Assembly (NCBI GenBank): GCA_029565465.1
Contig: JAKQOD010000344.1
Coordinates: forward strand, 1-34,663
DNA length: 34,663 nucleotides
Direction of reading: 5' to 3'
From: Deltaproteobacteria bacterium
GTDB lineage: Bacteria; Myxococcota_A; Polyangia; Haliangiales; Haliangiaceae
Every line of letters begins with the position of its first letter. Positions within the stretch are counted from its first letter, which is position 1. Made by a program: the position numbers and the translations under genes. Below, in pieces: positions 15,212 through 23,751 of this stretch. The notes below the pieces were generated by a model, which was not told the origin of the DNA, made no database searches, and was given only the letters and a program-made list of their open reading frames with translations.

Positions 15212-15308
15212 CTGGTTCACCTGCTTACTCGAAGCACGTGGCTCAAAGGTTCCATCGCTTGGTCTTTTTTGCGCTTGGGCTTGGCCTGGCCTTTGCTCTC
15301 TACTGAAA

Positions 15309-15325
15309 TTGACACTTCGAAGTGT
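15309..15325. promoter_or_regulatory. TTGACA box overlapping a 14-bp palindrome in a divergent promoter region
   Basis: ACACTTCGAAGTGT (15312-15325) is a perfect palindrome between the second ECF sigma gene (minus) and the esterase-like gene (plus). A TTGACA (15309-15314) runs into it, facing the esterase gene; the -10 expected 17 bp on is poor (ACCCAA). The palindrome could be an operator controlling one or both genes. Confidence 0.45.
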
Positions 15326-15360
15326 GCAGTTACCCAAATAAATCCAATAGGTTGCCAGCC

Positions 15361-16722
15361 ATGACAAGCCCTTATCACAAGCTCTTTGTTGTCTTTGGCA
15401 ACGTTGTATTCGCGTTTAATGTCGCAGCCTGCGGGGCATCATCGTCGACGGCAACACCTGATGCTGCTTCAGTTGCAGATGCCAGCAGCGGCAATGACGC
15501 AGTTGCTGGATGTGCCGCTGGGGCCGCTGGGGTAGCGTGTGTGTTTGCGTTGTACGACCGCGTGAACGCTGCGTGTTCGCCTGCCGGGGTTGCGCTTTTG
15601 CGCAGCGAACTTGAACAGCGCGCGCCACTCGGTCCGCTGTGGCTTGATGGCATTGCACTGTTCCGCACCAGCGCAGCCCGTGCAATCGCTGGGGAGTTCA
15701 ACAATTGGTCAACGACGGCGCTAACCACAAGTTCGTTTTGCAACAGTGACTTGTTTTTGGCTCGCGCACCGGTCGCTGCCGGCTATTGGCAATACAAAGT
15801 TGTCGACGCAGCCGCCAGCGGCGCCACCGCGTGGCAACTCGACGGCAATAATCCGGCCTTTGCCTACGATGGGTTTGCTGGCAACGCCGACGGGCGCAAC
15901 AGCGTGCTCAACACGCCTGGTTCGGGCCGCGGCCACTTGGTGAATCTCGGCACGCTGGCATCGACCACGCTTGGCAACACCCGCAATCTCACCGGCTATT
16001 TGCCACCAGATTACAATGCGCCCGCCAACGCAACGCGCACCTATCCAGCGCTGTTGATGCACGACGGCCAGAACATTTTCGACGACACCGATTGTTGCTT
16101 CGGCCACACAGGCTGGGAAGTCAACCTCACGCTCGATCGCGAAATCGCAGCGCGGCGGGTCGCGCCGGTTGTCGTTGTCGCGGCCGATCATGCCGATGCA
16201 GCGCGCAGGGACGAATACGGATTCTCGGTTAGCGTCGGCGGCAAGATCGAAACCTTCATTGCGTTTTTCGTCGACAACTTCATGCCACGCGCAGCGCAAC
16301 TTGTGCGTATCGATCCGGCTCGACGGTTTGTTGCTGGCTCGTCGCTGGGCGGCTTGGTGTCGATGCGCATCGCGCTTGCGCACCCTGACTTGTTTGCAGG
16401 CGCGGGGTCGTTTTCCGGCGCGTTCTGGCCAGGCCAAGACACCAACACCGCCTTGCGCAACGTGCTGCCTGCCGCAGGTAAAAAGCCGTTCGGCATCTAT
16501 CTCGATCATGGCGGCGCCGTGGCCGACGACAGCGATGGTGCAGTCGACAGCATCGAGGTTCGCGATCAAATGGTAGCGTTGGGCTGGCAGCAGCAACCCT
16601 CGCCGCAGTGCACGTTGAGCACGAGCAGCCTTTGTTATCATCATGAAGTTGGCGCGACCCACGACGAACTGGCGTGGCGCGGCCGCGCGTGGCGCATGTT
16701 ACGCTACTTCTTTCCAGCGTAA
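15361..16722 (+). CDS. Esterase-family (enterochelin esterase-like) lipoprotein
   Basis: 453 residues from ATG 15361; the signal ends in NVAAC, a lipobox, followed by an Asp/Ala/Ser linker. Residues about 85-180 look like an N-terminal carbohydrate-binding/early-set domain (GEFNNWSTTAL, YWQYKVVD). The catalytic domain (about 215-450) matches the putative-esterase (PF00756) pattern: LLMHDGQN near the oxyanion hole, nucleophile Ser in AGSSLGG, and a likely catalytic His in THDELAWRGR. It probably hydrolyses an ester or acylated substrate at the cell surface. It is divergent from the ECF sigma gene and may be one of its targets. A second surface hydrolase is at 29532-31310. Confidence 0.88.
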   Translation: MTSPYHKLFVVFGNVVFAFNVAACGASSSTATPDAASVADASSGNDAVAGCAAGAAGVACVFALYDRVNAACSPAGVALLRSELEQRAPLGPLWLDGIALFRTSAARAIAGEFNNWSTTALTTSSFCNSDLFLARAPVAAGYWQYKVVDAAASGATAWQLDGNNPAFAYDGFAGNADGRNSVLNTPGSGRGHLVNLGTLASTTLGNTRNLTGYLPPDYNAPANATRTYPALLMHDGQNIFDDTDCCFGHTGWEVNLTLDREIAARRVAPVVVVAADHADAARRDEYGFSVSVGGKIETFIAFFVDNFMPRAAQLVRIDPARRFVAGSSLGGLVSMRIALAHPDLFAGAGSFSGAFWPGQDTNTALRNVLPAAGKKPFGIYLDHGGAVADDSDGAVDSIEVRDQMVALGWQQQPSPQCTLSTSSLCYHHEVGATHDELAWRGRAWRMLRYFFPA

Positions 16723-16794
16723 CGCGACTTGCCGTGCATGAACGGCTCGACGCACGCGCTTGCAGGCGAACGAACTTCACGGCATCGTATGCCT

Positions 16795-18078
16795 ATGCGA
16801 AATTTGAGACCTGGGTACCGCGTGATTGTCGTCGCAATGGCTGGCCTGCTTGCTACCCACGCGAGCCCCGCGCTCGCCGACGAAACCGGGTGGGCAATTG
16901 GCGGTGGTGGTAAAGTGTACGGCGGTTATAAAACCGCCTGCCAAGCGTTTCTTCGAGAAACCGAACAAGGTGACGTCAAGTATGTGATCGATCGTTTTGA
17001 AGAAACCAGCGCTGGCGATCAACGCTGCTATCACAAAAATGCCGCCGACAAAGAGCCAGCGGTATCGTACACACTCGTCTACCGAACCCGCCGTACCCCC
17101 ATCAATGGTCAAGCTTGGTATCGCGGCAGCTTGCGTGCAAATCGCACCGTGGCCACTACGACAAATCATTTCCTTGGGCCAGGCGTGTACTACACAACTG
17201 AGCCATCGGTAGCGCGCAGCTATGCCATCGCCGACTATTCGTACGCGTGGGTCCGTGCACCGAAAGCGAAAATCAAGCCAGCAACGGTGATCGAAGTTGA
17301 CGTCGACGTCACCTCACTAAAGGTGCTCGATTTTTCGCAAGGCGAAGAGCTCACAGCGTTTGAAGACATACTCAAAGCAACAAAGCTGCCCGGCCTCAAT
17401 AACCTGCCTGCCGACGCAAAGCTAAGCATCTATAAAAACGGCACGGTGAATCCCGTCGCCTTCCACAACGCATTTCTCGAGTACCTCAAAAGTAAGCAAC
17501 ATAAACTAACTGACTTCCAGGTCATTATCGGACCGGACTACCGCCACAACAGCAAGATGATCGTGCTTCGCGACCAGGCGGTGGTGGCTCGCATCGACAA
17601 GACGGCGGCAACTCAATACGAATTTGTGACGTTCCCAAGCAAGCAAGAGGTCATCGATTTATTGCAAGAAGTGCCAACCTGCGCAGCGACCACCGAATCA
17701 AAGTGCAAAGTGTGGAGCGAACGGGCCGGCATGGCGCTGATGAACCGCCGCGGCTGGCGCAGCAATCACATGCGCGGAGGTGACGGGCTGCACTACTTCC
17801 TACGCTTTGGCGATCTGTATATCGACGGGACATACATGCAGTTTCATATCGTCAAAAAAGCAGACCCAACCGCAGCAGCGTTGTTTGTCGGCTCTGAAGT
17901 GGAACTGCGTGCGGAGCTTGCCGAGTTCCCGCAAAAAGAGGGAGAAAAGGCGGAGCAGTGGTTCGAACGATTCTTTGTACCCCTGGCTGACACGTATGAA
18001 AATTCCCAAACCAAACGGCCCATTCGGTTTGGATTTGCCGACGACGGCCGCGCTGTACTGATGGATGATGGAAACTAG
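16795..18078 (+). CDS. Secreted protein with ADP-ribosyltransferase-like motifs
   Basis: 427 residues if started at ATG 16795 (ATG 16789 also possible). The signal peptide (about 1-28) ends in PALA. Residues about 93-180 carry a motif series reminiscent of the ADP-ribosyltransferase fold: WYRGS (109-112), a GPGVYYT loop-strand (128-134) followed by A-x-x-Y (Tyr143), and VIEVDVDV with Glu167, as in families with YRG/YHG, G-x-G-x-Y and a late Glu. The C-terminal half (about 270-427) has no recognised fold. If active it would transfer ADP-ribose to a target outside the cytoplasm. The match is by eye, and a non-enzymatic relative is possible. It lies downstream of the esterase-like gene on the same strand. 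Confidence 0.7.
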   Translation: MRNLRPGYRVIVVAMAGLLATHASPALADETGWAIGGGGKVYGGYKTACQAFLRETEQGDVKYVIDRFEETSAGDQRCYHKNAADKEPAVSYTLVYRTRRTPINGQAWYRGSLRANRTVATTTNHFLGPGVYYTTEPSVARSYAIADYSYAWVRAPKAKIKPATVIEVDVDVTSLKVLDFSQGEELTAFEDILKATKLPGLNNLPADAKLSIYKNGTVNPVAFHNAFLEYLKSKQHKLTDFQVIIGPDYRHNSKMIVLRDQAVVARIDKTAATQYEFVTFPSKQEVIDLLQEVPTCAATTESKCKVWSERAGMALMNRRGWRSNHMRGGDGLHYFLRFGDLYIDGTYMQFHIVKKADPTAAALFVGSEVELRAELAEFPQKEGEKAEQWFERFFVPLADTYENSQTKRPIRFGFADDGRAVLMDDGN

Positions 18079-18148
18079 CCACACGCAGGGATGTGTACGC
18101 CGCGCCATGCAGTGCCGCCTTTCGCTTGTATTGCGCGCAGCTTTAGAA

Positions 18149-19282
18149 TCAATACTGGCGCAACTGCACGACGCGGGTGCGGTCACTCGCAAGGCCCATA
18201 TCAACCACAACACCACGCAGGGTTGCGCCGGCGCCGACGGCAACCATGCCAACGGGGCCAATGTCCCGCTGTGCAAACTGCTCTGGCAACCACACCCGGT
18301 CAGCAAACGCTAACCCATTGACGTTGTCAAACTTGGGCTCGTACGCCCACGCGGTTTTGTTGCAAGCATACGCCGATACCATGCTGTTGACGCTTGCAAC
18401 CGACTGCGTGAGCACTGGGGTCGCCGAACGAATGACGGCACCAGGCGTCAGCGCGCCACACGCAACTTCGACACGACCTTGGCCCGACGAACTCATGCAA
18501 ACGCAACCGTCGGATGTGATGGCAGTGCCATGCCGATAGCGCCCCCGCACGAGGGTTTCGCCGATCGACACGCCACCACTGTTGCGCAGCGTAATCGTCC
18601 ACACCGGCGCACCAAGTTCAGGATCGCCAAGGGTTGTGAACGTAGCGCTACGGCCACCGCCAATCGCAAAGGTGTCACCTTGCGCTATGTGATTGTCAGC
18701 GAGCAAGCCGTCATCATTGGAGTCGCCAGGTAACCACATAATGGAGGGGTCCATCGCAAGCATCGGCGCCGACTCGTTGCTGGCGATAGCAACCGTGGCA
18801 ATTTCGCCAGGCAGCGTCGAAAAGCTGACTGGCAAGGCGAAGTCCCCCGAGCCCTGCACGATACAGGTGGTTCCAGTGCAGGCCTGTGCACCCCACCCGT
18901 CGAATTTAGAAAGCGTTAACGCATATAGTTCCACCGACCAATTTGTGGTGGTGAACCCAATCGTGCAAACGCCGTTGACAACTGCACATCGCGTTGGGTT
19001 GAAGCCATTGCTGCTGTACCAAATTTCGCCCCACGTTGTGCCGCTTATGTTGACCGCCAACCGCGCAACCACCGGTGGTGGCGCATCAGGCATTGCAGCA
19101 TCAGGCATTGCAGCATCACGCATTGCAGCATCACGACCGGCACCATCCGCGCGCGCATCGGCCACCGCATCCGACACCGGGTCGACGCCGTTTCGCGCAT
19201 CACCGACGCCTGCAGCGCGCCGCCCATTGTCGCCGCAACTGGCAAGCAACCCAAGTGCTCCTACGATTAGAATTGTACGCAT
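18149..19282 (-). CDS. Hypothetical lipoprotein with DAAMPDA repeat linker
   Basis: 377 residues from ATG 19282; the signal sequence ends LASC. A disordered linker follows with repeated DAAMRDAAMPDAAMPDA units (about 55-75), a hallmark of myxococcal lipoproteins. The mature domain (about 80-377) is rich in beta strands with paired Cys (RCAVVNGVC, ACTGTTC, CVC), without a recognised family. One segment, DSNDDGLLAD, resembles a calcium-binding loop. Probably surface or periplasmic. It is convergent with the preceding gene (70-bp gap). The upstream in-frame extension to 19390 is not supported by a signal peptide. Confidence 0.78.
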   Translation of the reverse strand: MRTILIVGALGLLASCGDNGRRAAGVGDARNGVDPVSDAVADARADGAGRDAAMRDAAMPDAAMPDAPPPVVARLAVNISGTTWGEIWYSSNGFNPTRCAVVNGVCTIGFTTTNWSVELYALTLSKFDGWGAQACTGTTCIVQGSGDFALPVSFSTLPGEIATVAIASNESAPMLAMDPSIMWLPGDSNDDGLLADNHIAQGDTFAIGGGRSATFTTLGDPELGAPVWTITLRNSGGVSIGETLVRGRYRHGTAITSDGCVCMSSSGQGRVEVACGALTPGAVIRSATPVLTQSVASVNSMVSAYACNKTAWAYEPKFDNVNGLAFADRVWLPEQFAQRDIGPVGMVAVGAGATLRGVVVDMGLASDRTRVVQLRQY

Positions 19283-19480
19283 ACTGTAGCAGTGGCCTGT
19301 GAATTCGGAATTGATCACTCTTTCGTATTTCATTGAGGCAATTGCCATTCTTTGCCGATGCCGGTGAGCGTTCTCGCTGCCGCAGCGCAAGTCGCCGGAA
19401 TGCCGTCTCCTTTCGCTTGCATGGTCACAGCGTGAAGTAGCGCGGTTGGCGTGTAACTCGGCCGAATAACCAACTTTATT

Positions 19481-19500
19481 CAGGCGTCACGGCACGCCTG
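19481..19500. promoter_or_regulatory. Leader hairpin before the pseudouridine synthase gene
   Basis: CAGGCGT-CACGGC-ACGCCTG forms a perfect 7-bp stem with a 6-nt loop about 40 bp upstream of the ATG. It is not followed by a T-run on either strand. It could lie in the 5' leader of the mRNA or be a protein-binding site. The rest of the 259-bp interval 19283-19541 shows no gene. Confidence 0.4.
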
Positions 19501-19541
19501 TAGGTGCGGGCGCGGACCGCAACGTGGTACAGTGCCGCCCT

Positions 19542-20564
19542 ATGAACTCGAAGAAGCCTGGCGTGCCAGAAGTACGTACGCCCGACGGCGCAGTAGCCAA
19601 ATTTGTCGATGAACACCTTACGGTTACGCAACCCGTGCAAACACCACGGCTACGGCCAACGCCTGCCAAATCAATCACGGTGGCCGAGGGCTTCGATGGC
19701 CGCGTCGACAAGTTGATTTCGGAGCACTACCCCGACTTAGGCCGCAAACGCTTGGCCGAGTTGTTTGCTGAAGGCCTGGTTCGAATCAACGGCAAGCTGG
19801 GCAAAAAAGGCGATTTCGTCGCGCCTGGCGACCTGGTGGACCTCAAAGTACTGCCGCAAAGCCGAAGCGAAGAAACGCCAGTGGCCGAAGCGGCGGCGTT
19901 TGCACGCATCAGCGTGTTGTTGACCCACGCCGATTTTGTGGTGGTGAATAAACCGGCGCATATGCCATCGCAGCCGCTGCGGGCGGGCGAAACCGGCACG
20001 GTGGCGAACGCGTTGGCCTTCAAGTTCCCTGAATGCGCCGGTATCGGCGACGACCTGCGCGACGGTGGGTTGGTGCATCGCTTGGACATTGGTACCAGTG
20101 GCGCACTATTGGCAGCACGCAATGAGTCCGCGTACCGGACCTTGCGCGAAGCCTTTTCGAGTGGCCAAGTACACAAAGAATATCTTGCGGTTGTGCGTGG
20201 CCGGCTGGGCGCCAATGATTGCGCAGCACCACTGACCCAACGCGGCGACCATGTGGTTGCCGACTATGCTGAAGGGTTGTCGGCCTACACCGAGTTTACC
20301 GTTGAAAAAACCGCGGGCGACTACTCGTTGGTGCGCTGCGTTGCGCGCAGTGGTCGCATGCATCAGATCCGGGCCCACCTGTCGCTCACCGGCGCACCGA
20401 TTATCGGTGATACGCGTTACAGTGGGACGGCCCACGCCGGCTTTGAAGGCTTTTTCTTGCACGCTGAAACCCTAGCGTTCACCCACAACGGCGAAGCCAT
20501 CCGTGTCGTCGCCCCACTGCCAGAAAGCCATGCAGCGCTTTTGACTTCACTCAAATTGGCGTAA
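19542..20564 (+). CDS. RluA-family RNA pseudouridine synthase with S4 domain
   Basis: 340 residues from ATG 19542 (GTG 19524 is an alternative). It isomerises uridine to pseudouridine in rRNA or tRNA. An N-terminal extension of about 45 residues precedes an S4 RNA-binding domain (about 50-105; GRVDKLISEHYPDLGRKRL, VRINGK). The catalytic domain (about 120-340) has VVNKPAHMPSQP, the active-site motif HRLDIGTSG with the catalytic Asp, EYLAVVRG, RMHQIRAHLS and GAPIIGDTRY. It belongs to the RluC/RluD/RluA group; the exact target position cannot be assigned. It is monocistronic, with a hairpin in the upstream leader. Confidence 0.94.
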   Translation: MNSKKPGVPEVRTPDGAVAKFVDEHLTVTQPVQTPRLRPTPAKSITVAEGFDGRVDKLISEHYPDLGRKRLAELFAEGLVRINGKLGKKGDFVAPGDLVDLKVLPQSRSEETPVAEAAAFARISVLLTHADFVVVNKPAHMPSQPLRAGETGTVANALAFKFPECAGIGDDLRDGGLVHRLDIGTSGALLAARNESAYRTLREAFSSGQVHKEYLAVVRGRLGANDCAAPLTQRGDHVVADYAEGLSAYTEFTVEKTAGDYSLVRCVARSGRMHQIRAHLSLTGAPIIGDTRYSGTAHAGFEGFFLHAETLAFTHNGEAIRVVAPLPESHAALLTSLKLA

Positions 20565-20693
20565 CCGCTTCGCGCACCGGCACACCGCGGCCGGGTTGTG
20601 AAAAACAATAACAACACGTGCATCCAAAAGTACTGAGCTTGCGAATCATGTAGTTCCTCCACCGCTAACAGCCGATGGCCGGGTGAACTGACG

Positions 20694-21905
20694 ATGAGCA
20701 AATTTTTAGCTATTGCAAGCACGCTTCTAGTCGCATCGGGTTGCCATGCTGGCGGAGTGAACACGGCGCCAGCGGACGCGTCAATGACGGCGGATTCGCG
20801 TAGTACGTTGGATGCACGTGGCACCGATGCCACAGGGTCCGACGCAGCCACCGTCGAAACGTACAACTGGAATTTGCCAGCGTACTATCCGATACCATTG
20901 GTGCCAGCTGACAACCCGATGAGCAATGCCAAGGTGGAACTCGGGCGGCGGCTGTTTTACGATACGCGCTTGTCATTCAACGACACCACGTCGTGTGGCA
21001 GTTGTCATGAACAAGCCAAGGGCTTCACGGATGGTCGTGCGCGCTCGATTGGTGCGAGCGGCCAGCGTCATCCGCGCAGCGCGCAAGGCCTAGCGAATGT
21101 GGGTTACTTCGCTCGTTTTGGGTGGGGCAATCCCAATCTCGATAGCCTCGAAAAGTTGATCCTGATCCCGCTATTTAGCGAAACGCCCGTCGAGCTTGGC
21201 ATGGCCGGGCGCGAGCCAGAGTTGCTTCGCAAGTTGAGCGAAGTGCCGTTGTATCAGCAGCTATTCGCGCAAGCTTTCCCGAATGAAGCAGCCCCTATCA
21301 CGGTTGATCATGTGGTGAAAGCAATCGCATCGTTTGTGCGCAGCATGGTGACGTTCCGGTCGCCAAACGATAGGTATGGTTTTGAAGGGGATGACGCCGC
21401 CTTTTCCGACGCAGCCAAGCGCGGCAAAGCATTCTTTACGGAAAACTGCTCTGGGTTCTGCCACGCTGGTAACAATATTGTTGAGTCGGACGCCGAGGCA
21501 GCTGCCGTCGGCCAGTTCGCACCGGTTTTTCATGTGAACGCGATCTACAATCTCGACGGCAATGGTTTGTATCCCGTCGGAGGGCAAGGCGCCTTTGAAT
21601 TTACCGGCCTCGCAAACGACATGGGCAGGTTTCGTACACCAAGCTTAAAAAACATCACGTTGACGGCGCCCTATTTCCATGACGGCAGTGCTGCAACCCT
21701 CGACGACGTTATCGATCATTATGCAGCTGGCGGCCGCACGATTACGGTCAATGGCAATGTAAGCGTCGGTTCAGGCAATCCACGGCGTGAGGTTTTTGGG
21801 TTTCAGATTTCGCCGCAACAACGAGCCGATTTGCATGCGTTTTTCGAAACGCTAACCGATGCGCAGTTTTTGACAGATCCGCGATTTTCCAACCCATGGC
21901 TGTGA
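20694..21905 (+). CDS. Diheme cytochrome c peroxidase-family lipoprotein (MauG/CcpA type) with one CX3CH motif
   Basis: 403 residues; the start is preceded by GGGTGAA. The signal sequence ends VASGC (lipobox), then an Asp/Thr-rich linker. The two-domain peroxidase fold is clear: GRRLFYDTRLS, first heme motif CGSCH (101-105), KGFTDGR, SLEKLILIPLFSETPVELGM, KAIASFVRSM, then the second heme site and FRTPSLKNI...APYFHDGSAATLDDVIDHY. The second heme motif reads CSGFCH (252-257), three residues between the Cys rather than two. The family reduces hydrogen peroxide or oxidises protein or small-molecule substrates in the periplasm. The upstream interval 20565-20693 holds no gene. Confidence 0.93.
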   Translation: MSKFLAIASTLLVASGCHAGGVNTAPADASMTADSRSTLDARGTDATGSDAATVETYNWNLPAYYPIPLVPADNPMSNAKVELGRRLFYDTRLSFNDTTSCGSCHEQAKGFTDGRARSIGASGQRHPRSAQGLANVGYFARFGWGNPNLDSLEKLILIPLFSETPVELGMAGREPELLRKLSEVPLYQQLFAQAFPNEAAPITVDHVVKAIASFVRSMVTFRSPNDRYGFEGDDAAFSDAAKRGKAFFTENCSGFCHAGNNIVESDAEAAAVGQFAPVFHVNAIYNLDGNGLYPVGGQGAFEFTGLANDMGRFRTPSLKNITLTAPYFHDGSAATLDDVIDHYAAGGRTITVNGNVSVGSGNPRREVFGFQISPQQRADLHAFFETLTDAQFLTDPRFSNPWL

Positions 21906-22006
21906 GCTGTAAGCACCTGCTTTAACAGGCGTTTCGTAAAGCCGTCGCAAATAATCCGCGCCCGGGTTCCCAAACTTCGCCACTTGCGGGTCAATACTGC
22001 AAGAAC

Positions 22007-23743
22007 ATGCGAACTAGCCTAGGACTGGGATTGATTGCTGCGTTAGGGGTGCTGTTGACGCAGCTACCTCATACACAGGCGCAGGCCGCGGCGAGCGCAG
22101 CACCGGCAGCACCGGTAACCGTTGCAGCGACCGACGGCGCAACGCAGTACGCGATCTTGATCGGCGCGAACGTGGGCGGGCCTGGCCAACCGGAGTTGCG
22201 CTACGCCGAAGACGACGCACGCAAAATGAACGAAGTGTTGACGGAATTGTCCGGTTACCGCAGCAGCAATATCATTCGGCTCAATCGGCCAACGCCGATG
22301 CAATTGATCGCAGCGATCGACCGGATTCGTGACCGCATCGTGGCCGATCAGATCAACGGCAACGTGAGCCGCGTGTTGTTCTATTATTCGGGCCACGCCA
22401 AAGCGTCGGCGCTCAATCTCGGCGACAACGAATTTCCCCTCGACGATCTGCGCGCGCGCCTGACTGCGTTGCCAAGCAAGCTGACGGTCGTCGTGCTCGA
22501 CGCTTGTCAAAGCGGTGCATTTTCTCGCATCAAAGGCGCCACTGGCGCTGCCGATTTTTCGATCAACTCGAAGGCACGGCTTGATGCCACCGGCATCGCC
22601 GTATTGGCATCGTCGACGGGTAGTGAGCTCTCACAAGAATCGGAAACGCTACGTTCGTCGTACTTCACGCATCACTTGCTCGTCGGCATGCGTGGCGCGG
22701 CCGACAGCAATCGTGACGGCCGCGTTTCCGTCGACGAAGGCTACCGCTACGCCTATAACCAAACGCTGCTAGCGACTTCGCAAACCGCGGTTGGCGGCCA
22801 ACACGTTACGCTCGAAGTGGACCTCAAAGGCCACGGCGAAATCCCGCTGTCGTATCCACAGCCCGCGACCGCCAAATTGGAACTGCCCGGTGACCTCAAA
22901 GGCCACGCCGTCATCGAACATGTGCGGTCGCACTCAGTGATCGCCGAAATTGAAAAAGTGCGCGGCGCACCGATTCGGTTGGCACTTGCGCCCGGCGAAT
23001 ATCGCGTGTTGCTGCGCGATGGCAACGAGTTACGCAGCTGCCCACTCACCGCCGCCAAAAACGCCGTGGCCACCGTCGACATCGACCGCTGTGAACGGCT
23101 CGCGATCGTCGACAGCGCACGCAAAGGCGATGCAGCGCCGCGTTTTGAGCGCCCAACCAGCATCATGATCAGCGTCGTAACCGGCAGCGAGCGCGACGAT
23201 GCATTCATCGAGAACCTGCGCAATTTCGCTTACACGCGCGATGGCATCACCAGCGGAGCGGGCGTCTCAACCGGCGTCATCGGCATGGTCACCCAGCGCA
23301 TTCATCCGCATTTTTCCGTCGGGGGAAGCGCCGAATGGCACGACAGTTCGTTTTGGCGCCGGCCTACCGAACTCTCGCCCCTGACCTTTGAGTGGTCAAC
23401 CGCTGCGATCTCAGCCTTGGCCGTTGCTGATGTGACGCTCGGTGACGACGGTATCGCGCGACAGTTCCGACCATACGCGTTGGTTGGCGCCGGCCTCGGC
23501 TTGGGTCGCACCACGTTTTTCAACGCGTACGACACCGAAAGCAACGAGCTATTTGCAGGCTATGCACTCACCGCCGGCGTTGGCCTCAACCTCGACGCGC
23601 GACGGATGAATCGCATCACCGACGGCATGACGGTGACGCTCGGCTATCGCTTCAACTACGCACCGATCATCAACAACCTTATCGGCGATACCCACGCAAG
23701 TGGCGGCGGCCGTTTCGAATTCGGCTTGGGCTATCGCTTCTAG
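22007..23743 (+). CDS. Secreted caspase-like protease with putative C-terminal outer-membrane barrel
   Basis: 578 residues. A signal peptide (about 1-28) is followed by a caspase-family (peptidase C14) domain at about 45-270: YAILIGAN, RYAEDDARKM, catalytic His130 in YYSGHA and catalytic Cys167 in LDACQSGA, followed by SSYFTHHLLVGMRG. An EF-hand-like loop (DSNRDGRVSVDE, 233-244) lies at the end of the domain. Residues about 275-380 form a beta-rich linker (PEGA-like: APGEYRVLLRDG). The last about 190 residues alternate like outer-membrane beta strands and end in GYRF with a terminal aromatic. This makes it a candidate barrel-anchored caspase homolog. It is the first gene of an operon with a Cys-rich protein, an ECF sigma factor and an anti-sigma factor. 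Confidence 0.88.
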   Translation: MRTSLGLGLIAALGVLLTQLPHTQAQAAASAAPAAPVTVAATDGATQYAILIGANVGGPGQPELRYAEDDARKMNEVLTELSGYRSSNIIRLNRPTPMQLIAAIDRIRDRIVADQINGNVSRVLFYYSGHAKASALNLGDNEFPLDDLRARLTALPSKLTVVVLDACQSGAFSRIKGATGAADFSINSKARLDATGIAVLASSTGSELSQESETLRSSYFTHHLLVGMRGAADSNRDGRVSVDEGYRYAYNQTLLATSQTAVGGQHVTLEVDLKGHGEIPLSYPQPATAKLELPGDLKGHAVIEHVRSHSVIAEIEKVRGAPIRLALAPGEYRVLLRDGNELRSCPLTAAKNAVATVDIDRCERLAIVDSARKGDAAPRFERPTSIMISVVTGSERDDAFIENLRNFAYTRDGITSGAGVSTGVIGMVTQRIHPHFSVGGSAEWHDSSFWRRPTELSPLTFEWSTAAISALAVADVTLGDDGIARQFRPYALVGAGLGLGRTTFFNAYDTESNELFAGYALTAGVGLNLDARRMNRITDGMTVTLGYRFNYAPIINNLIGDTHASGGGRFEFGLGYRF

Positions 23744-23751
23744 AGGACATT

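Noticed and set aside
15721..16662. 313-codon minus-strand frame opposite the esterase-like gene
   Set aside because: It lies antisense to a clear esterase with catalytic motifs and has shadow-like composition.
19785..19800. tRNA-like GGTTCGAATC sequence
   Set aside because: It is in-frame coding sequence of the pseudouridine synthase S4 domain with no cloverleaf around it.
21906..22006. CCTG-CTTTAA-CAGG as terminator of the peroxidase gene
   Set aside because: The stem is only 4 bp and has no T-run; too weak to call.
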